Shown: one piece after another, positions 17,665 through 26,468 of the stretch
Numbering within the stretch: the stretch's first letter is position 1
How the letters are laid out: every line of letters starts with the position of its first letter
DNA from: Neisseria sp. DTU_2020_1000833_1_SI_GRL_NUU_006
GTDB lineage: Bacteria; Pseudomonadota; Gammaproteobacteria; Burkholderiales; Neisseriaceae
Direction of reading: 5' to 3'
DNA: 64,000 nucleotides
Assembly (NCBI GenBank): GCA_032388755.1
Contig: CP135593.1
Span: 1,984,001 to 2,048,000, forward strand
Notes under the pieces: model-generated
What the model was told of the DNA's origin: nothing
Database searches by the model: none
What the model saw: only the letters and a program-made list of their open reading frames with translations
Program-made: the position numbers and the translations under genes

Positions 17665-18552
17665 TCAAACGTCGTCTGAAACCCGTTTCCACTCCAATGC
17701 CAAATCGTACAAGGCTTTTTTGCCTTCGCCGGTAATTTTGGCGGCAAGTTCGGCAGCCTGCTTGGTAGGCAGTTCGGCAGCGAGGATTTTCATAACGTTT
17801 TGCGCGGCTTCGGGCAAGGTATCGTGTTTTTCACGGGGAGCGGGATGGAGGATGAGCACCATTTCGCCGCGCGCCTGATTGCCGTCGTTTTTCAGGGTCG
17901 TCTGAATTTCAGTAACCGTGCCGCTGAGGAAGGTTTCGAAGGTTTTGGTGATTTCTCGGGCAAGGGTCAGGCTGCGTTCAGGGAAGAGAGCCGCCATGTC
18001 GGCAAGGGTGGCTTCGATGCGGTGCGGGGTTTCAAACATCACGACGGGGAAATCAGCCTGCGCCCATTTGGCAAGTAGCTTCTGCCGTTCGCCGGATTTC
18101 GGCGGCAAAAAACCGTTGAAGTAGAAATTGGGTTCGGTAACGCCTGCGACGCTCAATGCACCCATGACCGCGCTCGCGCCAACAACGGGGACGACTTTGA
18201 ACCCTGCCTCGCGCACGCGGCGGGCGAGTTTCGCCCCCGGATCGCAGACGGCGGGCGTCCCTGCGTCGGAAACTTGTGCGACAGTGAGGTCGTCTGAAAG
18301 ATGGTTGATGATTTTGTCCGCCATTTGCTGTTCGTTATGCTCGCGCACGCTGACGAGTTTGCCCTGTATGCCGTATGCACTCAGAAGCTGTGCGGTAACG
18401 CGCGTATCTTCGGCGCAGATGATGTCGGCTTTTTGCAGGACGGCGAGCGCGCGCAGTGTGATGTCCGCCAAATTGCCGATGGGCGTGGCGACAACGTATA
18501 ATGTCCGTTTTTCAATACTGTCGGCGGCTTTTTGAAGGTGTTTTTGAAACAT
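17665..18552 (-). CDS. rsmI: 16S rRNA (cytidine1402-2'-O)-methyltransferase
   Basis: Methylates C1402 of 16S rRNA in the decoding centre. 295 residues of the tetrapyrrole methylase fold: LYVVATPIGNLADITLRALA near residue 18, CAEDTRVTAQLL, VSDAGTPAVCDPG with the SAM loop, and VVPVVGASAVMGAL. The C-terminal helical region ends in EGKKALYDLALEWK. It is divergent from yraN. The set rsmI, yraN, SIS gene, dolP parallels the E. coli yraL-yraN-diaA-yraP block. Confidence 0.95.
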   Translation of the reverse strand: MFQKHLQKAADSIEKRTLYVVATPIGNLADITLRALAVLQKADIICAEDTRVTAQLLSAYGIQGKLVSVREHNEQQMADKIINHLSDDLTVAQVSDAGTPAVCDPGAKLARRVREAGFKVVPVVGASAVMGALSVAGVTEPNFYFNGFLPPKSGERQKLLAKWAQADFPVVMFETPHRIEATLADMAALFPERSLTLAREITKTFETFLSGTVTEIQTTLKNDGNQARGEMVLILHPAPREKHDTLPEAAQNVMKILAAELPTKQAAELAAKITGEGKKALYDLALEWKRVSDDV

Positions 18553-18607
18553 GGCTTTATCAGGTCGTCTGAAAACAATATAACGATATTATACGGGGTA
18601 AACCTCC

Positions 18608-18955
18608 ATGCGTCTGAACCACAAACAAGGGGTGGCGGGCGAAGATGCCGCGCTAGCGTTTCTTCTTTCGCAAGGCTGCAAACTCGTGGCGCGTAACTGG
18701 CACTGCGCTTACGGCGAAATCGATTTGATTGTCAAAAACGGTAACATGATTCTGTTTGTTGAAGTAAAATACCGCAAAAATCAGGGTTTCGGCGGTGCCG
18801 CATACAGTATTTCGCCGTCTAAGTTATTGAAACTGAAACGGTCTGCGGAGTATTATCTGCAACAAAACGGCATGACGGATACCGCGTGCCGCATCGATGC
18901 GGTGCTGATAGAAGGAAACCGCCCGCCCGAATGGATAAAGAATATTACAGGTTGA
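18608..18955 (+). CDS. yraN: YraN family endonuclease-like protein (UPF0102)
   Basis: 115 residues with a restriction-endonuclease-like fold typical of UPF0102. Hallmarks are GEDAALAFLLSQGCKLVARNW, GEIDLIVKNGNMILFVEVKYRK (Glu, Asp and the E-x-K element) and the C-terminal CRIDAVLIEG. The biochemical role is unsettled; a Holliday-junction-related role has been suggested from fold. It is followed 4 bp later by the SIS-domain gene, clearly one operon. Confidence 0.92.
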   Translation: MRLNHKQGVAGEDAALAFLLSQGCKLVARNWHCAYGEIDLIVKNGNMILFVEVKYRKNQGFGGAAYSISPSKLLKLKRSAEYYLQQNGMTDTACRIDAVLIEGNRPPEWIKNITG

Positions 18956-18959
18956 CGAT

Positions 18960-19553
18960 ATGACGACTTTACAAGAGCGCGTTGCCGCCCATTTCGCCGA
19001 AAGCATCCTTGCCAAGCAGGAAGCTGAAAAAGTGCTGGTCGAGCCGACCGCTCAAGCGGCGGAACTGATGCTGCAATGCCTGATAAACGACGGCAAAATC
19101 TTAGCCTGCGGCAACGGCGGTTCGGCTGCCGACGCGCAGCACTTCGCCGCCGAAATGACCGGACGCTTTGAAAAAGAGCGGATGGAACTTGCCGCCGTCG
19201 CGCTGACGACGGACACTTCCGCGCTGACCGCCATCGGCAACGACTACGGCTTTGACCATGTGTTCAGTAAACAAGTGCGCGCGCTCGGACGTGCCGGCGA
19301 CGTTTTGGTCGGCATCTCCACCTCCGGCAACTCCGCCAACGTTATCGAGGCCATCAAAGCGGCACACGAACGCGATATGCACGTCATCGCCATGACCGGC
19401 CGCGACGGAGGTAAAATCGCCGCCATGCTCAAAGACACCGATGTACTGCTCAACGTCCCATACCCGCGCACCGCCCGCATTCAGGAAAACCATATCCTGC
19501 TGATACATGCCATGTGCGACTGCATCGACTCCATGTTGCTTGAAGGAATGTAA
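18960..19553 (+). CDS. gmhA: SIS-domain phosphoheptose isomerase (GmhA/DiaA type)
   Basis: 197 residues, single SIS domain. GmhA converts sedoheptulose-7-phosphate to D-glycero-manno-heptose-7-phosphate for lipooligosaccharide. The substrate-loop motifs ACGNGGSAADAQHFAAE, GRFEKER and VGISTSGNSANVIEAI are intact, supporting an active isomerase. The N-terminus (TLQERVAAHFAESILAKQEA) and C-terminus instead resemble E. coli DiaA, the DnaA-binding SIS protein, and the neighbours are those of diaA. Called gmhA because of the active-site residues; a double identity is possible. Confidence 0.88.
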   Translation: MTTLQERVAAHFAESILAKQEAEKVLVEPTAQAAELMLQCLINDGKILACGNGGSAADAQHFAAEMTGRFEKERMELAAVALTTDTSALTAIGNDYGFDHVFSKQVRALGRAGDVLVGISTSGNSANVIEAIKAAHERDMHVIAMTGRDGGKIAAMLKDTDVLLNVPYPRTARIQENHILLIHAMCDCIDSMLLEGM

Positions 19554-19557
19554 GCCT

Positions 19558-19592
19558 TTTTCAGACGACCTCTTTTAAAGGTCGTCTGAAAC
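19558..19592 (+). terminator. DUS pair between gmhA and dolP
   Basis: Inverted TTTCAGACGACCT / AGGTCGTCTGAAA with a short loop, just past the gmhA stop. It may attenuate rather than end transcription, since dolP follows within 35 bp. Confidence 0.55.
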
Positions 19593-19625
19593 ATATCCGC
19601 CGAACTCATCATCAAGGAAAAAAAT

Positions 19626-20237
19626 ATGAACATCAAACGTCATACCGCACCCGTTCTGACCGCCCTCCTCCTCAGCCTGACACTCAGCGGCTGTGTCGGC
19701 GTACTCCTCGGCGGCGCGGCAGTCGGCACCAAATCCGCCGTCGACCGCCGCACCACAGGCGCACAAACCGACGACAACGTAATGGCAGTGCGCGTCGAAA
19801 CCACTGCCCGCTCCTACCTGCGCCAAAACAACCAAGTGCAGGGTTACACCCCCAAACTCAACGTCGTCGGCTACAACCGCCACCTGCTGCTGCTCGGACA
19901 AGTCGCCACTGAAGGCGAAAAACAATTCGTCGAACAAATTGCCCGCGCCGAGCAGGCCGCCGAAGGCGTGTACAACTACATCACCGTCGCCCCTCAAGGA
20001 CGTACTTTCGGCGACATAACCAACGACACATGGGGTACATCCAAAGTCCGCACCGCCCTTTTGGGCCTCAAACCCGCCACACAGGCTCGTGTCAAAATCG
20101 TAACTTACGGCAACGTTACTTACGTCATGGGCGTACTGACACCCGAAGAGCAAGAGCAGGTAACCCGCCGCGTCAGCACTACCGTCGGCGTACAAAAAGT
20201 CGTTACCCTGTATCAAAACTACACCCAACCCGAATAA
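19626..20237 (+). CDS. dolP: BON-domain outer-membrane lipoprotein, DolP / GNA2091 orthologue
   Basis: 203 residues. The signal peptide ends in the lipobox LSGC, with lipidation at Cys23, followed by VGVLLGGAAVGTKSAVDRRT. Two BON domains follow: first about residues 50-115 (RVETTARSYLRQNN, VVGYNRHLLLLGQV), second about 125-195 (KVRTALLG, VKIVTYGNVTYVMGVL). DolP supports outer-membrane integrity and BAM function in E. coli. The meningococcal orthologue, GNA2091, is a fusion partner in the 4CMenB vaccine. The rsmI-yraN-SIS-dolP context supports the assignment. Confidence 0.93.
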   Translation: MNIKRHTAPVLTALLLSLTLSGCVGVLLGGAAVGTKSAVDRRTTGAQTDDNVMAVRVETTARSYLRQNNQVQGYTPKLNVVGYNRHLLLLGQVATEGEKQFVEQIARAEQAAEGVYNYITVAPQGRTFGDITNDTWGTSKVRTALLGLKPATQARVKIVTYGNVTYVMGVLTPEEQEQVTRRVSTTVGVQKVVTLYQNYTQPE

Positions 20238-20306
20238 CGCAGCCCTAATCCAGAGGGCGGGAACAACATCCCGCCCGTCCCCATCCACCTTTTCACACAT
20301 CGATCT

Positions 20307-20921
20307 ATGTCCAAAAAACAAAACGAATCTTTCCAACTCAAACCTAAACACCTTATCCGCGCTGCTTTCGTCATTTCCATCATCGCCATCGGCGCACTGA
20401 TTGTCGGCGTTATCGGTACGCTCAATACCAAACCCGACACCAGCAACACCCAATCCGCCCAAACCGCGCCCAAAGACGAAGGTGTGGAAGTTTGGCGTCC
20501 GAACGGCACCGTCGAACCGAAAAAAATCATAGTAGGCTCTGAAGACAAAACAAACGAACAAGAAAAAACCGCTTCTCAAAACCCCGTTATTCCGCCGCAA
20601 AACCAATCCGAAAACCGTCGTGCCAAAGCACAGCCTGACAATAAGAAAAATAAAGATAAAAACAACGACCAGCACGACCAAATACCGCCCGCGCCGACAG
20701 AAACAGCGGAAACCAAAGCCAAACCTGCCCAAAGTACCCCTGCGGAGCAGCCTCAAGCCCAAGCTCCCGCCCAACCTGCCAAAACCGAAGTACACGAAAC
20801 GAAGGGCGAACCCAAACCCACGCCGCAACCTGCTCCCAAGCTGGCTCAGCCTAAACCCGCTCAACCTAAACCGGTTCAGCCCAAACCTCAGTCCAAAGAT
20901 GTCATGGACAATCTGTTTTAA
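20307..20921 (+). CDS. Membrane-anchored Pro/Lys/Gln-rich protein
   Basis: 204 residues. A short cytoplasmic N-terminus (MSKKQNESFQLKPKH) precedes one transmembrane helix (about 17-40, AAFVISIIAIGALIVGVIG). The rest is low-complexity, rich in Pro, Lys, Gln and Ala, with late repeats of the type KPAQPKP. The outline recalls FtsN- or TonB-like periplasm-spanning proteins but no SPOR or TonB C-terminal domain is present; it ends KDVMDNLF. Located 70 bp after dolP on the same strand. Function unknown. Confidence 0.78.
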   Translation: MSKKQNESFQLKPKHLIRAAFVISIIAIGALIVGVIGTLNTKPDTSNTQSAQTAPKDEGVEVWRPNGTVEPKKIIVGSEDKTNEQEKTASQNPVIPPQNQSENRRAKAQPDNKKNKDKNNDQHDQIPPAPTETAETKAKPAQSTPAEQPQAQAPAQPAKTEVHETKGEPKPTPQPAPKLAQPKPAQPKPVQPKPQSKDVMDNLF

Positions 20922-20975
20922 CCAGACAACCCGCCGGCCTGCGGCCGCCTTATCCGTAATCTGCATCCTCTTCCC

Positions 20976-21014
20976 TTTCAGACGACCTTTGTGCCGCAAC
21001 AAGGTCGTCTGAAA
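20976..21014. other. Inverted DUS pair upstream of map
   Basis: TTTCAGACGACCTT and AAGGTCGTCTGAAA separated by 11 bases, between the Pro-rich gene and map. It could be a terminator for the former; it lies only 17 bp before the map start, so it would sit in any leader transcript. Confidence 0.6.
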
Positions 21015-21030
21015 CCATCAAGGAAACAAC

Positions 21031-21810
21031 ATGAACGAAATCATCATCAAAACCCCCGAAGAAATCGAGAAAATGCGCGAACTGGGCAAACTCGTCGCCG
21101 AAGCCCTCGACTACATCGGACAATTCGTCAAACCCGGCGTAACCACCAACGAAATCGACAAACTCGTTTACGACTACCACGTCAACGTCCAAGGCGGCTA
21201 TCCCGCCCCCCTGCACTACGGCAACCCGCCCTATCCCAAATCCTGCTGCACTTCCGTCAACCACGTCATCTGCCACGGCATTCCCGACGACAAGCCGCTC
21301 AAAGAAGGCGACATCATCAACATCGACCTGACCATCAAAAAAGACGGCTTCCACGGCGACTCCAGCCGCATGTTTACCGTCGGCAAAGTCTCCCCCATTG
21401 CCCAACGCCTGATTGACATCACCCACGAATCCATGATGGCGGGCATCGCCGCCGTCAAACCCGGCGCAACCTTGGGCGACATCGGCTACGCCTGCCAACA
21501 AGTTGCCGAAAACGCAGGCTATTCCGTCGTACAAGAATTTTGCGGCCACGGCATCGGACGCGGTTTTCACGAAGCCCCGCAAGTCCTGCACTACGGCAGA
21601 AAAGGACAAGGCGTCGTCCTAAAGCCCGGCATGATTTTCACCATCGAACCGATGATCAACCAAGGCAAACGCCACCTGCGCATCCTAAACGACGGCTGGA
21701 CGGTCGTGACCAAAGACCGATCCCTCTCCGCCCAATGGGAACATGAAGTTTTAGTGACAGAAACCGGCTACGAAATCCTGACTGTCAGCCCGGCTACCGG
21801 CAAACCCTAA
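21031..21810 (+). CDS. map: Methionine aminopeptidase, type I
   Basis: Removes the initiator Met from nascent proteins. 259 residues, pita-bread fold. Metal ligands are visible in order: Asp in GDIINIDLTI, Asp in DGFHGDSSRMF, His in CGHGIGRGFHEAP, Glu in FTIEPMIN and Glu in WEHEVLVTETG. RBS AAGGAAAC precedes ATG 21031. It ends before a DUS terminator. Confidence 0.97.
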   Translation: MNEIIIKTPEEIEKMRELGKLVAEALDYIGQFVKPGVTTNEIDKLVYDYHVNVQGGYPAPLHYGNPPYPKSCCTSVNHVICHGIPDDKPLKEGDIINIDLTIKKDGFHGDSSRMFTVGKVSPIAQRLIDITHESMMAGIAAVKPGATLGDIGYACQQVAENAGYSVVQEFCGHGIGRGFHEAPQVLHYGRKGQGVVLKPGMIFTIEPMINQGKRHLRILNDGWTVVTKDRSLSAQWEHEVLVTETGYEILTVSPATGKP

Positions 21811-21837
21811 TCTGTCAAACCATCCCGCCTGCAATAC

Positions 21838-21886
21838 AAAAAGGTCGTCTGAAAACTTGGAAATCACGTTTTCAGACGACCTTTTT
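21838..21886. terminator. Shared DUS stem-loop between map and parA
   Basis: 19-bp arms AAAAAGGTCGTCTGAAAAC with complement and a T-run on both strands. It lies between convergent genes and can act in both directions. Confidence 0.75.
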
Positions 21887-21915
21887 ATCTTTCAGACTTT
21901 ATCTTTCAGGTTCAA

Positions 21916-22686
21916 TCAACCTTTAGTACGCTCCAACAGCTCTTCAGCCAAGGCGAGGTAGGCTTTGGTGCCTTTGGCGTTGGCGTCGTAGGCGAGCGCG
22001 GGCATGCCGTGGCTGGGGGCTTCGGCGAGGCGGACGTTGCGGGGGATGACGGTTTGGAACATCAGGTTGCCGAAATGTTGGAAAAGCTGTTCGCTGACTT
22101 CGACGACGAGGCGGCTGCGGCTGTCGTAGAGGGTGCGGACGATGCCGGTGATGTCGAGGCACGGGTTAATTGCCTGACGGATTTTGCGCACGGTGGCGAT
22201 GAGGTCGGAGATGCCTTCGAGGGCATAGTATTCGCACAACATGGGGACGATGACGCCGTTGGCGGCGACGAGTCCGTTGAGCGTGAGCAGGGTCAGCGAA
22301 GGGGGGCAGTCGATGAGGACGAAGTCGTAGTCGTTTTCGACGGTTTGCAGGGCGTTTTTGAGGCGGATTTCGCGGGCGATTTCTTGCACCAGCTCGATTT
22401 CGGCACCGGCAAGCGCGCGGTTGGCGCCGAGTACGTCGTAGCTGCCGCCCCCGCTGCGGACGACGGCGGTTTTGATGTCGGTATCGCCCAATACGACTTG
22501 GTACACGCCTTCTTCGAGGCGGGCTTTGTCTATGCCGCTGCCTGTGGTGGCGTTGCCTTGCGGGTCGAGGTCGATGACGAGGACGCGTTTGCCTTTGGAG
22601 GCGAGCGATGCCGCAAGGTTGACGGTGGTGGTGGTTTTGCCGACGCCGCCTTTTTGGTTGGCGACGGCGAGGATTTGTGCGCTCAT
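21916..22686 (-). CDS. parA: ParA/Soj chromosome-partition ATPase
   Basis: 256 residues. The deviant Walker A motif is NQKGGVGKTTTTVNLAASLA (residues 10-29), Walker A' is VLVIDLDPQGNAT and Walker B is YDFVLIDCPPSLTLLTLN. Typical C-terminal elements include TVIPRNVRLAEAPSHG. The protein drives origin segregation with ParB and parS. No parB is seen beside it in this window. No N-terminal DNA-binding extension, so chromosomal Soj-like. Confidence 0.93.
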   Translation of the reverse strand: MSAQILAVANQKGGVGKTTTTVNLAASLASKGKRVLVIDLDPQGNATTGSGIDKARLEEGVYQVVLGDTDIKTAVVRSGGGSYDVLGANRALAGAEIELVQEIAREIRLKNALQTVENDYDFVLIDCPPSLTLLTLNGLVAANGVIVPMLCEYYALEGISDLIATVRKIRQAINPCLDITGIVRTLYDSRSRLVVEVSEQLFQHFGNLMFQTVIPRNVRLAEAPSHGMPALAYDANAKGTKAYLALAEELLERTKG

Positions 22687-22916
22687 GTTTTTGCTGCTGT
22701 CGGATGGATTAATGGAGGAATTTTAACGTTTTTTGCTTGAAATGGGTATAAGGTCGTCTGAAAAGGCAGCGGCGGCGGGCAGAGGCGTCTTTGTCGCATT
22801 TCTGCCTGAGTTTCGGTAAATTCTCTTTAAATCCAGACAAGGCGGGGTATGCCGGCTGACTTAAAGTGAACTTGCTATACAATATGCCGTTTATTTAACT
22901 GCCCTAGAGATATACC

Positions 22917-23228
22917 GTGAAAAAATCTTTCTTTGCCCTGATGCTTGCCGCTGTTTTGCCTGCTGCCAATGCGGCTTCGGTTGCCGAATTGGAGGAAAGA
23001 ATCGAAGTTTTGGAAGCCCGCGTCGCCAGCTTGGAACGCATTATCTTATCGGGTTCGCGCAACCCGAATCGGTTTTATGTGTGCAGCGTCAAGCCGTTCC
23101 AAAAGTTGTTTGAGGCTTCGGGGAAAAACGAATGGGAAGCGCGCCGCGCCGTCCGCCGCGCCTGCAATGCGGAAACTTCAACGATGTTCTGCGAAGATTC
23201 TGCCATCCGTTGCGAAAAATACGAATAA
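22917..23228 (+). CDS. Small secreted Cys-containing protein with coiled coil
   Basis: 103 residues. A cleavable signal peptide (MKKSFFALMLAAVLPAANA, probably cut after ANA-A) is followed by a short leucine-zipper-like coil (VAELEERIEVLEARVASLER). A C-terminal part then has four Cys (YVCSVKP, RRACNAE, MFCEDS, IRCEKY) that could form two disulfides in the periplasm. The ATG is not preceded by a strong RBS (AGAGATATACC). I do not recognise the family; the pattern suggests a small oligomeric periplasmic protein. Confidence 0.75.
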   Translation: MKKSFFALMLAAVLPAANAASVAELEERIEVLEARVASLERIILSGSRNPNRFYVCSVKPFQKLFEASGKNEWEARRAVRRACNAETSTMFCEDSAIRCEKYE

Positions 23229-23269
23229 CGCGATTTGAAAAATAAGGGTTTTCTTTTTTACCTGCAACC

Positions 23270-23513
23270 TGCCTTCTTACCCGTCCGGCGGGAGAGGGCT
23301 GGGGAGAGGGTGAATCTACGCGCTGCAAGAATTTGTTTGACCTAAACCCACAAAACCACCCCCATCCTAACCTTCCCCCGCCGGCGGGGGAAGGGATAAG
23401 TTACCGTTGCAGCAACCCGTAGCGTGGGCTTTGCCCAAGAGATAAATAACAGACACGGTTTCCCGATTCGGGTTGTCAGATAGTGGATTTCGAAGGCAAG
23501 GCCCGCGCTACAA
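23270..23513 (-). repeat. Composite intergenic repeat, copy 1, with MITE-like unit 23419-23513
   Basis: No gene here. The 95-bp part has terminal inverted repeats GTAGCGTGGGCTTTGCCC and a diverged complement ending CGCGCTAC. The adjoining ~150 bp holds GC palindromes (CCTTCCCCCGCCGGCGGGGG and a GGCGGGAGAGGG block). Two further copies lie at 41560 and 41939 in the other orientation. Confidence 0.75.
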
Positions 23514-23549
23514 ATTTGAGTTATCCCAAACCTGCGTTGATTGAATAAA

Positions 23550-23617
23550 AGGTCGTCTGAAAACGAACGTGAACGGGTCTCTCTAAAAACCCTGATCTCA
23601 AAGTTTTCAGACGACCT
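23550..23617 (-). terminator. Widely spaced DUS pair touching the ruvA stop
   Basis: Arms AGGTCGTCTGAAAAC and complement with a 38-base loop. On the minus strand the ruvA stop TAG overlaps the first bases of the uptake sequence (AAATAGGTCGTCTGAA). Confidence 0.55.
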
Positions 23618-24200
23618 ATTTCAACAGGTTTTTCAAAGCCAAGCGCACGCCTTCGCCGACTTCCGTGCCTTTTGGAATGCCTTTGATGGCGGCTTTTGCT
23701 TCGCGTTCGTTATAACCCAGCGCAATCAGGGTGTTGACGATGTCGTCCGTTTCGTCGGCGGCAGGCGCGGCGGTGAAAAGCCCGTCGGCAGCGGTATGGG
23801 AAACCAGTTTGCCGCGCAGTTCCAAAACCATGCGTTCGGCGGTTTTTTTGCCGATGCCGGGCGCGGAGGACAGGCGTTTGATGTCTTCGTCGGCAACCGC
23901 GCGGGCAAGCTCGTCGGCGGACATGGCGGAGAGTATGCCCAGCGCGGTTTTCGCGCCGATACCGCTGACTTTGACCAACTGGCGGAACGTCGCCCGCTCG
24001 TCGGCAGTCGCAAAGCCGAACAATAAATGCGCATCTTCACGGACGACAAGCTGGGTGTAAAGCTGCACGGTTTCGCCCAAGGCGGGCAGGTTGTAGAAAG
24101 TCTGCATGGATACGTCGGCTTCGTAGCCGACGCCGTTGACGTCAATGACGATTTGCGGCGGGTTTTTCTCGATGAGCCTGCCAGTCAGTCTGCTGATCAT
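23616..24200 (-). CDS. ruvA: Holliday junction DNA helicase subunit RuvA
   Basis: Binds four-way junctions and loads RuvB for branch migration. 194 residues from ATG 24200 (MISRLTGRLIEKNPPQ), the standard N-terminus; an upstream frame to 24260 is unsupported. The OB-fold domain I carries GVGYEADVSM. Domain II has two helix-hairpin-helix motifs (SGIGAKTALGILS and PGIGKKTAERMVLELRGK). The C-terminal domain III binds RuvB (LIALGYNEREAKAAIK). It stands alone, without ruvB or ruvC beside it. Confidence 0.96.
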   Translation of the reverse strand: MISRLTGRLIEKNPPQIVIDVNGVGYEADVSMQTFYNLPALGETVQLYTQLVVREDAHLLFGFATADERATFRQLVKVSGIGAKTALGILSAMSADELARAVADEDIKRLSSAPGIGKKTAERMVLELRGKLVSHTAADGLFTAAPAADETDDIVNTLIALGYNEREAKAAIKGIPKGTEVGEGVRLALKNLLK

Positions 24201-24326
24201 GGGGATTCCGTTAGGGGGTTGGGTAAAAAGGCCGTCTGAAACATAGATGCCGATTGGCAACAGGGTTTCAGACGACCATGATTGTAGCAGTTTCTCAAGG
24301 GCGCATCGGCCAAACTGCGTTGCGGC

Positions 24327-24369
24327 AAAGGTCGTCTGAAACCTGAATCTTGGTTTTCAGACGACCTTT
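24327..24369 (-). terminator. DUS stem-loop after mnmE
   Basis: AAAGGTCGTCTGAAACC with complement (one bulge), 23 bp past the mnmE stop. Confidence 0.7.
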
Positions 24370-24391
24370 CGCGTATGGATAAGGTTTAATC

Positions 24392-25756
24392 TTATTTGCC
24401 GATGCAGAAGCGCGAGAAAATCACGCCCAGCAAATCGTCGGCGGTGAATTCGCCGGTGATTTCGCTGCACGCGTTTTGGGCGAGGCGCAGGTGTTCGGCG
24501 AAAAGCTCGATTTGGTTGTTGTCGCAGAGGGCGGCATTTTCCAGCTCGGTTTCGGCTTCGTGCAAGGCGTTGAGGTGGCGGCTGCGGGCGAGGAACAGGC
24601 TTTCGCTTTCGCCCTGCCAGCCGACTTCCTGCAACAGTGCGTGTTTGAGCAAGTCGAGACCCGCGCCGGTTTTGGCGGACAGGCTGATGACGGTGTCCGC
24701 GCCGGTTTGCGCGAGGCCGTCTGGACGGACGGCGACGGGTTCGCCGGTCAGGTCGGCTTTGTTGTGGATTTCGATTTTTTTCAAACCTGAGGGCAGGCTG
24801 TTCAAAATGGCTTGGGTTTTGGCGTTCACACCTTCGCGCGGGTCGATGAGAATCAGGGCGACATCGGCTTCGGAAACGGCCTTGCGGCTGCGTTCGATGC
24901 CGATTTGTTCGACCACGTCGTCGGTTTCGCGCAGGCCGGCGGTGTCTATAATGTGAATGGGCACGCCGTCGAGGGTGATTTGTTCGCGCACGGTGTCGCG
25001 GGTGGTGCCGGCGATGTCGGTTACGATGGCGATGTCGTCGCCCGCCAAGGCGTTGAGCAGGCTGGATTTGCCGACGTTGGGCGCGCCGACGAGGACGACG
25101 TTCATGCCTTCGCGCAAAATCGCGCCTTGTTCCGCGCTGGCGAGGACGGTTTTCAGACGACCTTGCAGGGCTTGGAGCTTGCCGCGCGCGTCGGCGGCTT
25201 CGAGAAAGTCGATGTCTTCTTCGGGGAAGTCCAGCGTGGCTTCGACCAGCATCCGCAGGGTGATGAGGTCGTCCACCAGCTCGTGTATGTGTTGTGAAAA
25301 CGCGCCTTTGAGCGAACGCAACGCCATGCGTGCGGCAGACTTGCTGGAGGCGTCGATGAGGTCGGCAACGCTTTCGGCTTGGGCAAGGTCGAGTTTGTTG
25401 TTGAGGAAGGCGCGTTTGGTAAATTCGCCCGGCTCCGCCATACGCGCGCCCAGTTCGAGGCAGCGCGAGAGCAGCATGTCCATCACGACGGGGCCGCCGT
25501 GTCCCTGCAACTCAATCACGTCTTCGCCGGTAAAGCTGGCGGGGGCGGCGAAGTAGAGCAGGATGCCGTTGTCTATCGGCTGCCCGTCGCCGCCGAGGAA
25601 GTCGGTGTAAAGCGCGGTACGCGGTTTGGGCGTTTTGCCGCCGCTGAGGGTTTGCGCCAAAGGCAGCAGGTTTTTGCCGGAAAGACGGATCACGCCGACG
25701 CCGCCGCGTCCGGGTGCGGTGGCGATGGCGGCGATGGTGGGTTGGGATGCGGACAT
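24392..25756 (-). CDS. mnmE: tRNA modification GTPase MnmE
   Basis: With MnmG it makes 5-carboxymethylaminomethyl-U34 in tRNAs. 454 residues. The N-terminal formyl-THF-binding domain starts TIAAIATAPGRGGVGVIRLSG; the helical domain holds the GTPase insert. G1 is VGAPNVGKSSLLNAL (about 225), G2 TDIAGTTRD, G3 DTAGLRETD and G4 HNKADL. The C-terminal CIGK motif with the essential Cys is intact. Confidence 0.97.
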   Translation of the reverse strand: MSASQPTIAAIATAPGRGGVGVIRLSGKNLLPLAQTLSGGKTPKPRTALYTDFLGGDGQPIDNGILLYFAAPASFTGEDVIELQGHGGPVVMDMLLSRCLELGARMAEPGEFTKRAFLNNKLDLAQAESVADLIDASSKSAARMALRSLKGAFSQHIHELVDDLITLRMLVEATLDFPEEDIDFLEAADARGKLQALQGRLKTVLASAEQGAILREGMNVVLVGAPNVGKSSLLNALAGDDIAIVTDIAGTTRDTVREQITLDGVPIHIIDTAGLRETDDVVEQIGIERSRKAVSEADVALILIDPREGVNAKTQAILNSLPSGLKKIEIHNKADLTGEPVAVRPDGLAQTGADTVISLSAKTGAGLDLLKHALLQEVGWQGESESLFLARSRHLNALHEAETELENAALCDNNQIELFAEHLRLAQNACSEITGEFTADDLLGVIFSRFCIGK

Positions 25757-26020
25757 GGCTGGCTCGTATCGGGAATTTAATGGACGGTATTATATAGTGA
25801 TTTCACAATGATAAAGGTCGTCTGAAAACGGGAGACAGGCGGGATTTATTTGCTACCGTAGCGAATCGGTAAAAAGAAAGAAATTGCCGAATTTCTAGAA
25901 AGAAGTGTGGAACAGACGCCGGGCAAGGCTCGAAATCACTTGCACACGCTCTCGGACACCCTGTCGGGTAGGCTGCGGTATCGGGATTTTCATTGCTTTT
26001 CCGACGTCTGCACGGGATAA
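25757..26020. other. Intergenic region upstream of mnmE, no gene seen
   Basis: Contains the mnmE promoter region, a single uptake sequence near 25815 and otherwise no convincing open frame. It continues into a Correia element. Confidence 0.5.
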
Positions 26021-26128
26021 TATAAGTAGATTAAATTTAAATCAGGACAAGGCGACGAAGCCGCAGACAGTACAGATAGTACGGCAAGGCGAGGCAACGC
26101 CGTACTGGTTTAAAGTTAATCCACTATA
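26021..26128. repeat. Correia repeat enclosed element (short form, one end decayed)
   Basis: 108 bp. The right end TTAATCCACTATA is exact, while the left end reads TATAAGTAGATTAAATTTAA instead of TATAGTGGATTAA. The interior is the same GCAGACAGTACAGATAGTAC / GAGGCAACGCC as in the 9.9-kb copy. No core insert. Confidence 0.9.
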
Positions 26129-26299
26129 TCATGATTACATTCAGAATAAACAATATTTCGGAAGGACAAAACCCGCTTCTTAAATTTCAAAGCAGGCAAC
26201 CTTCTGTCAGTTTCACGACAAAGCTAAAGTCATAGGATTTTATAATCTCCAATCTCGGCAATCATCATAAGCTATTTCATTTCCATCAATCCGAATCAC

Positions 26300-26346
26300 A
26301 AAAGGTCGTCTGAAAACAGGAGATTTAAAGTTTCAGACGACCTTTT
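26300..26346. other. Inverted DUS pair upstream of pgk
   Basis: AAAAGGTCGTCTGAAA and complement. It lies 120 bp before pgk and after the Correia element; no gene ends here, so it is most likely an uptake site or a stop for Correia-driven transcription. Confidence 0.55.
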
Positions 26347-26468
26347 GTATCGACATTGCCGCTGACGCAAATCAAGTGCAGGCAAATCCCGCCTTTACCG
26401 ATGCGCCCCGTTCGCGGATAATTGAGAACATTCCCATTTCCGTTTCCAACCTTCACAAAGGATACATC

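Noticed and set aside
19575..21002. 475-codon minus-strand open frame opposite dolP and the Pro-rich gene
   Set aside because: Composition (Phe/Gly/Val-rich) is typical of an antisense shadow; the plus-strand genes have signal peptide, RBS and family matches.
25905..26183. A 92-codon frame across the Correia element
   Set aside because: It is generated by the repeat sequence itself and has no RBS or family match.
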